A DNA stretch of 64,000 nucleotides from Aedes albopictus (GCF_035046485.1 NC_085138.1:295620515-295684514), one strand, 5' to 3'. Counted from the stretch's first letter, positions 1 through 12,850 are shown. Made by a program: numbers and translations. Notes: generated by a model from the letters alone, not told the origin.

Positions 1-1262
1 TTCCAGAGATTCCTTCACCACGAAGTCAAGGAACTCATCTACACATTCCAATAGCATTTCCGCAAGCAGTTCTTCAGGATTCCTCCAGAAGTACCTAAAA
101 AATTTTGTCAATATTATTCTCGAAAGGTTCTTCTAAGAATACCTTCAAGAGTATGTCCATGTGATCGCTACACTGTTTCCTCTTTGAATTTTTGCAGAAA
201 TACCTCTAGGAGTTTCTTTGGAGATTTGCAAACATCTGTTGAGCAGTCTCTGGTGGTTACACGGGAGTATTTCTGGAACAAATCGTGATTGATTCTTTGC
301 AGGAAGTTTTTGTTAAATTTCTTCGGGATGAAAGAACCTCTAGAGTAATTCCAGGGAAAACATTTTGAGGACCGTACGGAGAATTCTCTACTAGAGTGTC
401 TGGACAGCGTGGACCTGGTATGATGGTTGAAACTATCACGCCCAGGACCTGAATTCAAATCCCACTCGCGACATACTCACAAAATGTATGTTCTTCCTTA
501 GCAAGGGAATTAAAGCTGTGGGCCCGGAGACGAACTAGCCCCGGGCTAAAAATTTAGAAATAAAGATAATTCTCAGGATTATTTTCCGTTAGGATGTCTG
601 AAGCAATTCTTAGAACTCATAGAGAAGATATGGTGAAGTTTATGGAAGAATTTCGAAGAATGGACGAAGCATTTCAAAAGGAATTTATGAAGGACAACAG
701 AAAGAATTCCTGATGAAATCTTAGAAGCAACCCTTATAGAAAGTCTCGAGGGGAGTTCCACAGGAGTTTCAGAAGGAATTTATTAATATGTATCCGAAAG
801 TTATTTCGGAAGAATATTTAGAATAATTCCTGGAAAAAAATAAACAATTCCCAGATGAAGCTTCAAATGAATGTGTAGGGGAACTATTGTGAAAATGTTG
901 CATGAATCAGTATATGAGTTCCTAGGAAGATTTCTGGAGGATTTTTGAAAGTAGCTCGAAAAATTCTTTCTGGAATCTGTGGAGGACTTTGTTGTAGATT
1001 TTCAAAAGGAATAACTGGAAGAGTCTTTTTAAGAATTTTAAGATGAATCTTTTGAAGAATTACAGAGGAAATATTTAGAATCATTCCTAGAAGCAATTTG
1101 TTGTCGTAACTTTGCAAGAAACCAACCAAGGGAACATTTGAAGAACATGCCTGGAATATTTTCTTAATCAATTTTATGAGGAAATCTAAAGAACTATCCG
1201 AGGAATATCTGGAAGAATTTCTGAGAAAATCTTTGGAATAGTGACGAAAATTTCAACTGGAA
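1..1262. repeat. Degenerate GAATTC-type minisatellite, left part
   Basis: The sequence is a decayed run of short units containing AATTCC or GGAATT with intervening GAAGAA or TTCTTC blocks, usually 12 bp apart. Unit identity is low here, and a SINE interrupts it at about 409-567. Open frames across it are short and have no domain features. It belongs with the better-preserved array at 1457-7040. Confidence 0.7.
409..567 (+). mobile_element. tRNA-headed SINE, old copy
   Basis: The head has a tRNA-like layout: an A-box-like stretch around TGGTATGATGGTTGAAAC and a B-box-like stretch around TTCAAATCCC, followed by a body that ends in AAAATTTAGAAATAAAG. The same element occurs at 40132-40323 (shared GGACCTGG, ATGTTCTTCCTT, ACTAGCCC and GGGCTAAAAAT blocks), where a clear TSD is present. 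This copy is more diverged and no TSD could be assigned. It would be transcribed by RNA polymerase III if active and encodes no protein. Confidence 0.75.
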
Positions 1263-1264
1263 AA

Positions 1265-1456
1265 TAATTGATTACACTAGTTTACAAAATAAAACGAAAG
1301 CTGTGAACTTTTGTCAACGACCAAAGTTTTTGAAGCACAATTTCGAAACCGTGCTTCAAAAAATTTTAAGTAGAGCAGTTTTTTAGTTTTAGCTCAATAT
1401 CGAGTTTTACAATTTTTTAAAATATAAAATTTACTAAAATTAAAATATCTTGCGAA
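1265..1456 (+). repeat. Non-satellite module next to minisatellite, copy 1
   Basis: This AT-rich, non-periodic segment starts near ACACTAGTTTACAAAATAAA and runs through TTTTAGCTCAATATCGAG to AAAATATCTTGCG. It matches 7045-7240 closely, with a short deletion. In both places minisatellite lies directly alongside, so it appears to be a fixed part of the repeat family. It has no coding content. Confidence 0.75.
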
Positions 1457-4400
1457 GGAATTTCAGGAGGAATCTGCGAAGAAATTCATATAGGAATCCC
1501 CGAAACAATTCCAGGAACAATCCGTCAAACTAATTCGAGGAGAAATCCTCGACAGAAATCCAGGAAGAATTCCCGAAGGACTTCTTGTTGTAGTCCTCGA
1601 TGGAATTCCAGGAGAAATCCCCGAAGTCATTCCAGGAGGAATCTCCGAAGAATTTTCAATAGAAATCCCCGTAGAGTTTTCAAAAGAAATCACCGAACGA
1701 ATTTCATGAGAAATCCTTGAAAGATTTCCAGGTAAAATTCCTGAATAATGTTCAGGAGGCATCCCCGAAAGAATTCCAAAAAGAATCTCGAAGAAATTCC
1801 ATGATAAATTCCTGAATGAACTCCAGGAGGAATCCCCGAAAAAAATCCAAGAAATAATCCCTAAGTGATTTCCAGGAGCAATCCCTGGTGTAACTCAAGG
1901 AGCAATCCCGAAGGAATTCCAGGAAGAGCCCTCGAAGAAACTACAGAAAGAATCTCAAAAATTTTCAGCAGGAATCTCCAAACGAATTCCAGAAGGAATC
2001 ACTGACGAATTCTAGGTGGATTATTCGCAGAAATTCCAGAAGGAATATCTGAATTCCATGAGAAATCCTAGACAGAATTCCAGGAGGAATCCCAGAAAGA
2101 CTTTTAGTTGTGGTCTCCGAAGGAATTCCAGGAAGAATTCCTGATCGAATTCCACAAAGATTCCTTTACTTTAAGAAATTCCAGGATGAATTCCTGTTGG
2201 AATTTCAGGAGGAAACTCCGGAAGAATGCCAGGAAGAATCTCCCATGGAATTTTAGGAGTATTCCTTGATCGAATCTTTGACGGAAGAATCCCCGAAGAA
2301 ATTCCTAGAAAAATCCTCGTGAAAGTAATTCCACAGAAAATTTTCCAAGAAATTTGTTGAGAAATCTCCAAAAGATTTCTAGGATGAATCATAAAATGGC
2401 ATACAGGGTGAATTCTTGCAAGAGTTCCAGGAGGAATCCTCGAAGGAATTCGATAAGCAATTGCCAAAGGAATTCCGTGAGGAATTCTTGATGGAAGTAC
2501 TGGAAGAATACCTGAAGGAATATCAGGCGAAATCTTCGAAGAAATTCCAGGAGAAATCCTTGAAGAAATTGAAGGAGGAATTTTTGAAAAAATTACAGGG
2601 CGAATCTTTCTTTTGAAACTTGATGAGAAATCCCCAAAAGATTTATAGAAGGAATCATTGAAGGACTTACAGGAGGAATTCTCGAAGGAATTCCAGAAGC
2701 AATTCCCAAAGAAATTCCATGAGAATTTTTCGATGGAAGTCCAGGAGAAATCTTCGAAGAAATTCTAGGAGGAATTTTTTGGGGGATTACTTCAGGAAAT
2801 CCTTCGGGGATTTCTTTGGAGATTTCCCTGGAATTCCTTCAGGGATTTCTCCTGAACTTCCATCGAGATTTCCTCATGGAAATCCATTGGGAATTGCTTC
2901 TGGAATTCCTTCGAGTATTCCTCCTGTCCATGAATCCTTCTATAAATCTTTTGTGGATTTCTCATTAAATTTTCTTTGGAATTCTTTGAGATTCTTCCTG
3001 TAATTCTTCGGGGATTCTTCCTGGAATTCATTCAGAGAATCTTCCCGAAATTCTTTCGAAGACTTCTTCTGGAATTCCTCCTGGAATTCGTTCGGCGATT
3101 CCTCCTGGAATTTCTTAGAGGATGCTTCCTGAAAATTCTTCGGAGATTTGCTCCTGGAAATCCTTTCTCTTTTCTGGAAAGATTCCCCCTGGAAATCTAT
3201 TCCGTGGAATTTGTTCGGGAATTTCTCTTGATATTTCTTCGGGGATTTTTCTTCAAAATCCTTCGGGCATTCCTACTAAAATTCCTTCGGGGATTTCTCC
3301 TGGAATTTCTGCAAGAAATCCTACTGAAATTCGTTCACAAATTTCTCCTAGAACTCCATCGGGGACTACAACTAAAAGCCTTTCGGGGATTCCTCCTGAA
3401 ATTCCTGTGGAGATTCCTTCTAGAATTCGTTCGGGGACTATATTCTGGAATTACTTCGAGAATTCCTCATGCTATTCCCGCTATTCCTTTCAGGATTCCT
3501 GCTAGAATTCTTTGAAACTCTTCTTTTTTTTTCCGTCGAGGCTTCTTCCTGGAATTCCTTCGGGATTCCTCCTGGAATTCCTGATTGAATTCCTCCTGAA
3601 ATTTATTTGACGATTCCTCCCAGCCTTCCTTCAGGAAATCCCCCTGATTTTCCTTCGAGGATTACTCCTTAAATGCCTTCGGAGATTCCTCCTGGATTTT
3701 TTTCGGAACTACTCCCAGAAATCCTTCAGAGATTTCTCCTGAAATTCGATCAGGGTTGCCTCCTGAAAAGTTTTCGGGCCTTTCCGTTGTAATGTTTCTG
3801 GAAGGATTCCTCCTGCATCCCCATTCGCAGATTTTTCTTGAAAATCCTTCGAGGATTTCTCATGAAAATCCTGCTGGAATTCCCACGAGGATTTCTCTTG
3901 GACTTCCTTTAGGAAATCCTCCTGGAATTTGTTAGGGGATTCCTTCTGGAATTCCGATGAACACCAGGAGGAATCCATGAAGGAGTTCCAGGAGCAATCC
4001 CCGAAGGAACTTCAATTCCCGAAGGAATTCCAGGAGGAATCCACAAAGGAATTCCAAGAAAAAAACCCGAAGGAATTTCAATCATCGAAGGAATTCCGAA
4101 GAAGAATCTCTGAGCGAACTTCAGGATGAATCTCCGAAGGAAGATGTAGTCGCTGTTGAAATTCCAGGAAGAATCCCCGAAGGAGTTGGAGGAGTATTCA
4201 GGGAAAACCTGAAGGAATCCTCGAAGCATTTCTAGAAGCCATCCTCGAAGGATTTCCAGGAGTTAATCACTGAAGAAACTCCGGACACAACCCTCGAAGG
4301 AATGCAGGAAGAATTTCAAAGAATTCTAGCAGGAATCACCAAAGGAATTCCAAAGAAAATTTTCTAAGGAATACGATGAGGAATCCCCAAAAGATTTCTA

Positions 4401-7044
4401 GAAGGAATCATAAAAAGACCTTAGGGGTGGGGAGGATCTCGAAAGAATTCCAGATGTAATCTCCAAAGTTATTCCATGATGAATTCTCAATGGAAGTCCA
4501 GAAGGAATCCCTGAAGTAATTCCAGGAGAATTCTTCGAAGAAATTCCAGGAATGGAATTCCTTTGGAGATTGCTTTTGGAATTGCTTCGGGAATTCCTCA
4601 TGCAAATCCTTTCCCTTTTCTGGAAAGATTCCCTCTGGAAACCTTTCGAAGATTCCTCCTGGAATTTCTTAGAAGATTTTGTCTGAAACTCTTTCAAGGA
4701 TTCCTCCTGCACTTCCATCGAGAATTCCTCATGGAATTCCTTAGGAGATTGCTTCTAGAATTCCTTTGAGGATTCCTCCTGTAGCTCTTGCGAGAATTAC
4801 GACTGTATGTCCTTTTATGATTTCTCCTAGAAATCTTTAGGGGATTCCTCATCAATTTTCTTTGGAATTCCTTTGGTGATTTCTGCTGGAGTTCTTTGAG
4901 ATTGTTCCAGTATTTCTTCGAGTGTTTATCCCGGAAATTGCACCTTCGTAGATGGTTTCTGGAACTCCTTCGAGGATTCCTCCAAGAATTTCTTCGGGGA
5001 TTTCTCCTGGAATTACCTCAAGGTATACTCCTGACACTCCATGGGGAATTCTTTCGGCGATCCCTCCTGGAATTCCAACAGCGACTACTTCTGGAATTCC
5101 TTCTGGATTTAATCTAGGAATTCCAGGAAATCCTTCTGAAAATCATTCGGGAATCCCTCCTGGAATTTCTTCGGGGACTAAAACTAATAGTCCTTTTGGA
5201 ATTCCTCCTGGAATTCGGGGATTCCTCCTGAAATTCCTGTGGATATTCCTCCAAAAATTCGTTCAAGAATTCCTTCTGAACATCCTTCTGGGATTTTTCC
5301 TGGAATTACTTCTCGGATTCCTCCTGGAATTACTCCGGGAATTCTTTCTGGAATTCGTTCGGAGATTTCTTCTGAAATTTCTTTGGGAATTCCTGCTGAA
5401 ATTCTTAGAGATTCTTCTTGTAGATTCTTCGAGGGATATTCCTGGAATTTCTTCGGGATTGTTCCTAGAGTTACTTCGGGAATTGCACCTGGAATGTGCT
5501 AAGGGATTCTTTCTTGGAATTCTTTGGGGAATTCCTCCTAAAATTGTTTCGGGGAATCGTCCTGAAATTTCTTCGGGGATTCCTCTTGTAATTTTTTCGG
5601 GGATGCCTCCTGAAAATTCTTCGGGGACTCTCCCTGGAAATCTTTTAAGGATTCCTCATGGAATTCGTACGAGGATTTCTATTGAAAATTCTTTGGGATT
5701 TTTTTGGGAAATCCTTCGGAGATTCCTCCTAGAATTTCCTCCTGGGATGACTTCAAGGAACCCCTAATTCCTGGAATTTCCTGGAATTCCTTTTGCGATT
5801 ACTTCTGAAATTTATTCGAGGACTCCTCCTGGACTTCCTTCGGGGATTCCTTCAGAATGTTCTTCAGAGAGTCCTCCTGAAATTCCATCAAGGAATACTC
5901 CTGAAAGTCCTTCGGGAATTCTTCCTGGAGTTCTTACGGGAATTTCTCCTCTAATTCGTTCGGAGGATTGTTTCTGGAATTCTTTCGGGGATTCCTGCTG
6001 ATGAAAGATTTCCCCAGGATCCCTGTTCTGGGTCTTTTCTTGAAAATCCTTCAGGGATTCCTACTGGAATTTCTGCAGGGATTCCTACGGGAATTCGTTC
6101 GAGGATTTCTCCTGGTCTTTCTTCAGGAAATCCTTCTGGAATTCCAGGAAGAATCCCAGAAGGAAATCCAGAAAGAATCTTCGAAGGGCTTCCAGAAGTA
6201 GTCCTCGATAGAATTCCAGGAGGAATCCCCGATCGAATTTCAGAAGGATTTTCTGAAGAAGGTCCAGGAGAAATCCTCGAAAGAATTCCAGGAGGAATCC
6301 TTGCTGAAATTTCAGTAGAAATCACCGAAGGATTTTCAAGAAAAGTCCCCGAACGGGGATCCAGAGAGAATCTTTCATCAGGGAGAATCCTCGAAGAAGT
6401 TCATGTAGGAATCCCCGAAAGAATTCCAGGAACAATCCCCCAAACGAATTAGAGGAGAAATTCCCGGAAGTAATCTCAAAAGGAAGTCCAGGAGGAGTCC
6501 TCGAATAAATTTCAGTAGGAATCCCAAACGGTATTCCAGGATTTCAGGGAATCCCTGAAGCCACTCCAGGAAGAAATTTCGGGAGGAATTCCCGAACGAT
6601 TTTCAAGAAAATTCACCAAAGGATTTTCAATGGAAATCCCCGAAGAATTTTCAAAAGAAATCCCCGAACGAATTCCATGAGGAATCCTTGAAAGATTTAC
6701 AGGGGAAATCTCCGAAGAATTTTCAGGAGGCGTCCCTGAAAGTATTACAAGAAGAACCCCCGAAAATTTCCGAGAGAATTTTCAGAAGTAGTCCCCGAAG
6801 AAATTTCAGAAAGAATCCCCAAAATAATTCCAAGAAAGAATCCCTAATCGAATTCCAGGTGCAATCCCCGACGGAACTCTAGTAGCCAGCCCGAAGGAAT
6901 TCCAGGGAGAACCCTCGAAGAAACTACAGGAAGAATCTCTAAGAATTTCAGAAGGAATCCTCGAACGAATTCTAGGAGGAATATCTGCAGGAATTCCAGG
7001 AGGAGTTCCCGAAGTAATTCCAGGAGGAATCCCTAAGGGATACA
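1457..7044. repeat. Main GAATTC minisatellite with orientation switches
   Basis: The units approximate GAATTCCAGGAG followed by GAATCCCCGAAG (24 bp). By eye the polarity is forward to about 2785, reverse to about 3955, forward to about 4552, reverse to about 6140, then forward to 7044. The last three switches fall on the palindrome GGAATTCC. Because 24 is divisible by 3, translations give eight-residue repeats such as EFQEESPK or FLLEFLRG in several frames; these are by-products of the repeat, not proteins. Confidence 0.85.
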
Positions 7045-7620
7045 CTAGTTTACAAAATAAAACGAAAGTCGTGAACTACTGTTAACGACCAAAATTTTAG
7101 AAGCATAATTTAGCGCTGATTTCGAATCCATGCTTCAAAAAATTTAAAGTAGAACAGTTTTTGAGTTTTAGCTCAATATCGAGTTTTACAACTTTTTAAA
7201 ATATAGAATTTAATAAAATTCAAATATCTTGCGTTTTGTTCAACCAATTTTAAATCTTTTTCCATAAATAAAAGGCTAAATATAATACCATTCGATCATC
7301 TGAATACAGGTTTTGCTTCAGATTGATGAAATTTAAGATATTTGCGAGTTTTGGGGACGATCTCCCTAAATTTTAGCAAAATTTTCAAAAATATACGAAG
7401 AAATGTATTGTTTTCAATGAGAAAAAAAAAAACAATTTAAAAATTCTTTCTCAACGTTTATTTGACATATCATATGTAGGCCAGTTACAGTAAAAAATTC
7501 AGCTCAATCGGAGCATTGATTGCGGAGAATGAGATGCGTGAAGTGAGCGACTTTGCTTAAAAATAGAACAAAAATCGATTTCAAATCATCAACCTTGGAG
7601 GAGTGCTCTAGAACTTTTTT
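7045..7620 (+). repeat. Non-satellite module, copy 2 (longest)
   Basis: This is the fullest copy of the module seen at 1265-1456, continuing past AAAATATCTTGCG through TTCGATCATCTGAATACAG and TTTGCGAGTTTTGGGG. A third, diverged copy lies at about 26880-27110 with blocks in the same order (TTCGATCATTTGAA, GGCGGGTTT). In all three cases it adjoins GAATTC minisatellite. No open frame or terminal inverted repeat was recognised. Confidence 0.7.
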
Positions 7621-7880
7621 TTAGGAAATCCTCCTGTAATTCGTTCGGAAATTCCTCCTAGAATTCGTTCGGGGATTCCTACTGGAATTGCGATGGAAAT
7701 TCAGGAGGAATCAATGAAGGAGTTCCTGGAGCAATCCTCTAAGGAACTTCATGAGGAATTCCCGAAGGAATTCCAGGATGAATTACTGAAGAAATTCCAG
7801 GAGGAATCCTTGAAAGATTTCCTGGGGGAGATTATTTTAGAAAGGGGAAAGGATTCCCAAAAAGAATCCCCGAAATACAC
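7621..7880. repeat. Minisatellite remnant
   Basis: GAATTC-type units resume, first in reverse (TCCTCCTAGAATTCGTTCGG) and then, after about 7690, in forward polarity. The open frame through here is the usual repeat translation (EFQEES-like), followed by about 40 non-repetitive residues of no recognisable family. Confidence 0.7.
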
Positions 7881-8209
7881 GCGCGCTTACCGCTTCAGCA
7901 GTATCAGCTCTATTCACTCCTCATATCAATGGTTAGATTTACTTGACTCCAATAAAAATGATCCGGGAGAACTCCTTGAGGAAGCCAAATGTTTCTTGAA
8001 GGATCTTCGGGATTGAATCTCTTGAAAAAAGTCCATAGGAAACCTATGTACAATGCTTGGAGAAATTACTTTAAAAATAAAAAAATACGAAAAAAATCGT
8101 AGAAGAATTGAAAATATCATTAACAAATTCTTTTAAAACTTCAGGATAGAATCTATAGAAGAATTCAGATGAAATTTCTGAAAAAAAATCCAGGAGAAAA
8201 AAGGTTATA

Positions 8210-8625
8210 TTTTTAATTATCTATTTATTTTTGATTCATTTGTTGATTTATTTATTCATTAACATATTTATTTCTTTAATTTTTATTTATCAATTTATTT
8301 ATTTATTGATTTTTAAATTATTTATTTATTAATTTATTTGTTATTCATTAATTCATTTGTTTATTAACTTTTTATTTATCTATTTATATATTGGTATATA
8401 TATATATCGTTTCATACATTTATTTAGTAATTCACATTTATTTGTTTATTTATTTATTTATTCATTTTTTTCTTCATTATATTTTTTACATTTTTTTAAA
8501 TCTATTTATTTCTTCATTTATTTGTTTATTTCTTCACTTATTCAATTTATTTATTTATTATTATTATTTATTTATTATTTAGTTCATTCTTTTCATTTAT
8601 TTATTCACTAACTCATTTGTTTGTT
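8210..8625 (+). repeat. Degenerate TTTATTTR simple repeat
   Basis: This T-rich sequence is made of imperfect TTTATTTATT, TTCATTTG and similar steps. It grades into the near-perfect octamer array that starts at about 8626 and looks like the decayed flank of the same repeat. Confidence 0.9.
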
Positions 8626-9725
8626 CATTTATTTATTTGTTTATTTGTTTATTTGTTTATTCGTTTATTTGTTTATTTGTTTATTTGTTTATTTGTTTAT
8701 TTGTTTATTTGTTTATTTGTTTATTTGTTTATTTGTTTATTTGTTTATTTGTTTATTTGTTTATTTGTTTATTTGTTTATTTGTTTATTTGTTTATTTGT
8801 TTATTTGTTTATTTGTTTATTTGTTTATTTGTTTATTTGTTTATTTGTTTATTTGTTTATTTGTTTATTTGTTTATTTGTTTATTTGTTTATTTGTTTAT
8901 TTGTTTATTTGTTTATTTGTTTATTTGTTTATTTGTTTATTTGTTTATTTGTTTATTTGTTTATTTGTTTATTTGTTTATTTGTTTATTTGTTTATTTGT
9001 TTATTTGTTTATTTGTTTATTTGTTTATTTGTTTATTTGTTTATTTGTTTATTTGTTTATTTGTTTATTTGTTTATTTGTTTATTTGTTTATTTGTTTAT
9101 TTGTTTATTTGTTTATTTGTTTATTTGTTTATTTGTTTATTTGTTTATTTGTTTATTTGTTTATTTGTTTATTTGTTTATTTGTTTATTTGTTTATTTGT
9201 TTATTTGTTTATTTGTTTATTTGTTTATTTGTTTATTTGTTTATTTGTTTATTTGTTTATTTGTTTATTTGTTTATTTGTTTATTTGTTTATTTGTTTAT
9301 TTGTTTATTTGTTTATTTGTTTATTTGTTTATTTGTTTATTTGTTTATTTGTTTATTTGTTTATTTGTTTATTTGTTTATTTGTTTATTTGTTTATTTGT
9401 TTATTTGTTTATTTGTTTATTTGTTTATTTGTTTATTTGTTTATTTGTTTATTTGTTTATTTGTTTATTTGTTTATTTGTTTATTTGTTTATTTGTTTAT
9501 TTGTTTATTTGTTTATTTGTTTATTTGTTTATTTGTTTATTTGTTTATTTGTTTATTTGTTTATTTGTTTATTTGTTTATTTGTTTATTTGTTTATTTGT
9601 TTATTTGTTTATTTGTTTATTTGTTTATTTGTTTATTTGTTTATTTGTTTATTTGTTTATTTGTTTATTTGTTTATTTGTTTATTTGTTTATTTGTTTAT
9701 TTGTTTATTTGTTTATTTGTTTATT
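8626..9725 (+). repeat. (TTTATTTG)n microsatellite, about 1.1 kb
   Basis: The octamer TTTATTTG repeats without a visible change from about 8664 to 9723 (roughly 132 copies); a single TTCG variant sits near 8661. The octamer contains no stop codon in any forward frame, so all three forward frames stay open and encode an LFICLFVY repeat. These frames are artefacts. The true genomic length may differ, since such arrays are difficult to assemble. Confidence 0.97.
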
Positions 9726-10079
9726 GATTTAAAAAGTATAATCAGTTCAACTTGTTTTTGTTGTTCAAATATCGGCGTGATTACAATACTCCCCATTTTC
9801 GCATTTCAAGCACCTCACTACTACCAAGAAAATTTGAATCCGCTCATAGCGCACGCTGTTCCCAACGGAAAAGCCTCCAGTTTCGCCTTAATTGACGGAA
9901 ATCTTCCGTGTCTTGTGGAAGGTTGTTCTGAGCTAAGTGGTTTGCAGTGTACGAACAAATTGATAATGAATTTACCCGAAATTTAACCTTTTCTAATTAG
10001 TTCAAATTGTACTGCGGTAAAAATGATTCTAGGCTTTGATGTTCTAATTTAAAATATTTTTATAACTATTCCTTAACCG
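9726..10079. other. No recognised feature
   Basis: This is non-repetitive sequence between the octamer array and the RTE insertion. An open frame runs in from the octamer repeat to about 9986, but it shows no motif I recognise. It is the pre-insertion flank of the element at 10095. Confidence 0.6.
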
Positions 10080-10094
10080 AGGGTAAACTAGAAC
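10080..10094. repeat. TSD of RTE LINE, left copy
   Basis: AGGGTAAACTAGAAC is repeated exactly at 13435-13449. The two copies bracket the LINE and define its ends. Confidence 0.92.
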
Positions 10095-10128
10095 ATACAT
10101 ACATACATTTATTTGTTCAACATCACAT

Positions 10129-12850
10129 TTAAGACAAGACATAATCAGCAATAGTACGCCACAATACTCGGTTTGTGGCTGCCGCTCTCCATTCTTGGTC
10201 GCGCCCAATGCTCACCAGGTCACGCTCCACCTGGTCCGCCCATCGTGCTCTCTGCGCTCCACACCTTCTTGTGCCAACCGGATCAGTTGCAAATACCAGC
10301 TTTGCAGGGTTGTTGTCTGGCATTCTTGTAGGCATGCCCTATCTACCGTATCCTTCCGGATTTGGCCACCTTCTGGATGCTGGGTTCGCCGTAAAGTGCA
10401 GCGAGCTCGTGGTTCATTCTTCACCGCAACGCACCGTTCTCCTGCACACCGCCGAAGATCGTCCTTAGCACGCGTCGCTCGAAAACTACAAGTGCTTGCA
10501 GGTCCTTCTCGAGCATGGTCCATGTCTCCTGCCCGTAGAGTACCACCGGTCTTATTAGCGTTTTGCACATGGTGCATTTGATGCGTGGGTGAATCTTTTT
10601 CGACCGCAGTTTCTTCTGGAGCCCGTAGTAGGCCCGACTTCCGCTGATGATGCGCCTCCGAATTTCACGGCTCACGTTGTTGTCAGCCGTCAATAAGGAT
10701 CCGAGGTAGACGAATTCCTCCACCACCTTGATAGTATCGCGGTCTATCGTAACATTACTGCCCAGACGGATCCGGTCGTGTTCGGTTCCGCCTACCAGCA
10801 TGTACTTTGTTTTTGAAACATCACCACCAGTCCGACCTTTGCTGCTTCGCGTTTCAGGCGGGAGCACAGCTCTGTCACCGTTCCAAATGTTCTTGCAATA
10901 ATGTCCATGTCATCCGCAAAGCATACAAATTGACCGGATTTTGTGAAAATCGTTCCCCGGCTGTTGAGCCCGGCTCGTCGCATCACACCTTCCAAAGCGA
11001 TGTTGAAGAGTAGGCATGAGAGTCCATCACCTTGTCGCAGTCCCCGGCGAGATTCGAATGAACTGGATAGTTCACCGGAAACCCTTACGCAGTTTTGCAC
11101 ACCGTCCGTCGTTGCTTTATTCAGTCTAGTCAGCTTCCCAGGAAAGCCGTTTTCGTCCATGATGTTCCATAGCTCTGCGCGATACTGTCGTATGTCACTT
11201 AGAAGTCGGTGAACAGGTGATGCGTTTGGACCTGGTATTAACGGCATGTCTGGAGGATTTGCCGTACCATGAAGATTTGGTCCGTTGTCGACCGGCCGTC
11301 GATGAAACCAGCTTGATAACTTCCCACGAACTCATTCGGTTTAGGCAACAGACGACGGAAGTTCTCACATTCCAAATGGCCGCTTTCTTATGTATGGGGC
11401 ACCCCCCATACCCCTTCCTTCCACTCCTCCGGTAGCTGTTCGGTTTCCCAGATCCTGACTACTAACTGGTGCAAACAGGTGGCCAACTTTTCTGGGCCCA
11501 TCTTGATGAGTTCAGCTGCGTAACAGCTGCTTTGTTGGCTTTGAGCATCCTTAACTTCCCTCAGCGTGGGAGTTGGGTCATTTCCGTCCTCCGCTGCACT
11601 GGCGTCGTCGTTTCCTCCGTTGCCGTGGGCTCCCGTGCCTACGTTCTCCAAACCGTTCAGGTGCTGATCGAAGTGCTGCTTCCACCTTTCGATCACCTCA
11701 CGTCCGTCCGTCAAGAGGTTTCCGTCTTTATCCCTGCATATTTCGGCTCGCGGCACGATGCCGTTGCGGGATGTGTTGAGCTTCTTTTAGAACTTACGTG
11801 TTTCTTGGGAACGGCACAGCAGTTCCATTTCTTCACACTCCGCTTCTTCCAGGCGGTGCTTTTTCTCCTGAAAGAGGCGGGTCTGCTGTTTCCGCTTCTG
11901 TTTGTAACGTTCCACGTTCTGTCGAGTCCCTTGCTGCAGCATTACCGTCCTCGCAGCGTTCTTCTCCTCCAAAACCGTTCTGCATTCTTCGTCGAACCAT
12001 TCGTTCCGTCGATTCCGTTCCACGTACCCGATAGTGCTCTCGGCTGCGTCGTTGATGGCTGCTTTCACTGTATTCCAGCAGTTCTCTAGAGGGGCCTCGT
12101 CGAGCTCACCCTCGTCTGGCAACGTGGCCTCGAGATTCTGCGCGTATGCTGAGCCGACATCCGGTTGCTTCAGTCGCTCTAGGTTGTACCGTGGCGGTCG
12201 CCGGTACCGTACATTGTTGATGACGGAGAGTTTTGGGCGCAGTTTGACCATCACCAGATAGTGGTCGGAGTCGATGTTGGCACCACGGTAGGTCTTGACG
12301 TCGATAATGTCGGAGAAGTGCCGTCTGTCAATCAGAACGTGGTCGATTTGAGATTCCGTCTGCTGTGGTAATTTCCAGGTGTAACGATAAGGGAGGGTGT
12401 TTTGGAAAAAGGTGCTACGTATGGCCATATTTTTGGAGGCGGCGAAATCAATCAGTCGTAGGCCGTTTTCGTTCGTTTGCTGGTGGGCGCTGAACTTACC
12501 AATCATCGGTCTAAATTCCTCCTCCTGGCCTACCTGAGCGTTCAAATCTCCTATGATGATCGTGATGTCGTGGCTTCCCAACTAGCATTTTTGCTGTATA
12601 AGAGCTTATGCGAGCTTTCTTCCAAGAGCGTTTGCTCCATAAGCTTTTATGCAGCTACTTTTGTTAGTTGGGTTGGGCAGCGATTGTACTCGCGTTCGAG
12701 CTGCGCGTAAAATGCGTCCTCGTCATCATCAGTGCTTCCGGAGTGTGGGCTGTGCACGTTTATTATGCTGAAGTTGAAGAATCGGCCCTTGATCCTCAAC
12801 CTGCACATTCTTTCGTCGATCGGCCACCAACCGATCACGCGCCTCTGCAT
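10129..12850 (-). pseudogene. RTE endonuclease-reverse transcriptase, broken
   Basis: Read on the minus strand, the pieces appear in order. An endonuclease N-terminal part lies at 12850-12680 (INVHSPHSGSTDDDED). The endonuclease core at 12581-11787 has GDLNAQVG, QIDHVLID and SDHYLV, the metal- and DNA-contacting blocks of the exonuclease-endonuclease-phosphatase fold. A linker follows at 11756-11388. The reverse transcriptase spans about 11330-10430 with IDGRSTTDQI, a TDF/TYDS palm motif A, GLRQGDGLSCLLFN and the catalytic FADDMDII. A C-terminal tail ends near 10129 (ARMPDNNPAKLVF-like). The protein is broken by in-frame stops on either side of motif A (near 11234 and 11208), a frameshift near 10800-10860 and the nested MITE. 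The product would copy element RNA by target-primed reverse transcription; this copy cannot make it. Confidence 0.88.
12577..12672. mobile_element. 96-bp MITE inside the RTE element
   Basis: The imperfect terminal inverted repeats (TIRs) of about 35 bp begin CCCAACTAGC and end GTTAGTTGGG. The related RTE fragment near 36240 reads GCTGCCCAAGCCACGAC without interruption and so supplies the empty site. Comparison shows a TT dinucleotide duplicated on the plus strand (12575-12576 and 12673-12674). Confidence 0.85.

Noticed and set aside
2416..6325. Open frames of 60-271 codons with EFQEES or ISSGIPPG repeats
   Set aside because: They follow the 24-bp minisatellite on both strands and in several frames, with polarity changes. 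They are not genes.
8617..9986. Long open frames encoding LFICLFVY repeats that look like a membrane protein
   Set aside because: All three forward frames are open simply because the TTTATTTG octamer lacks stop codons. There is no start context or non-repeat domain.
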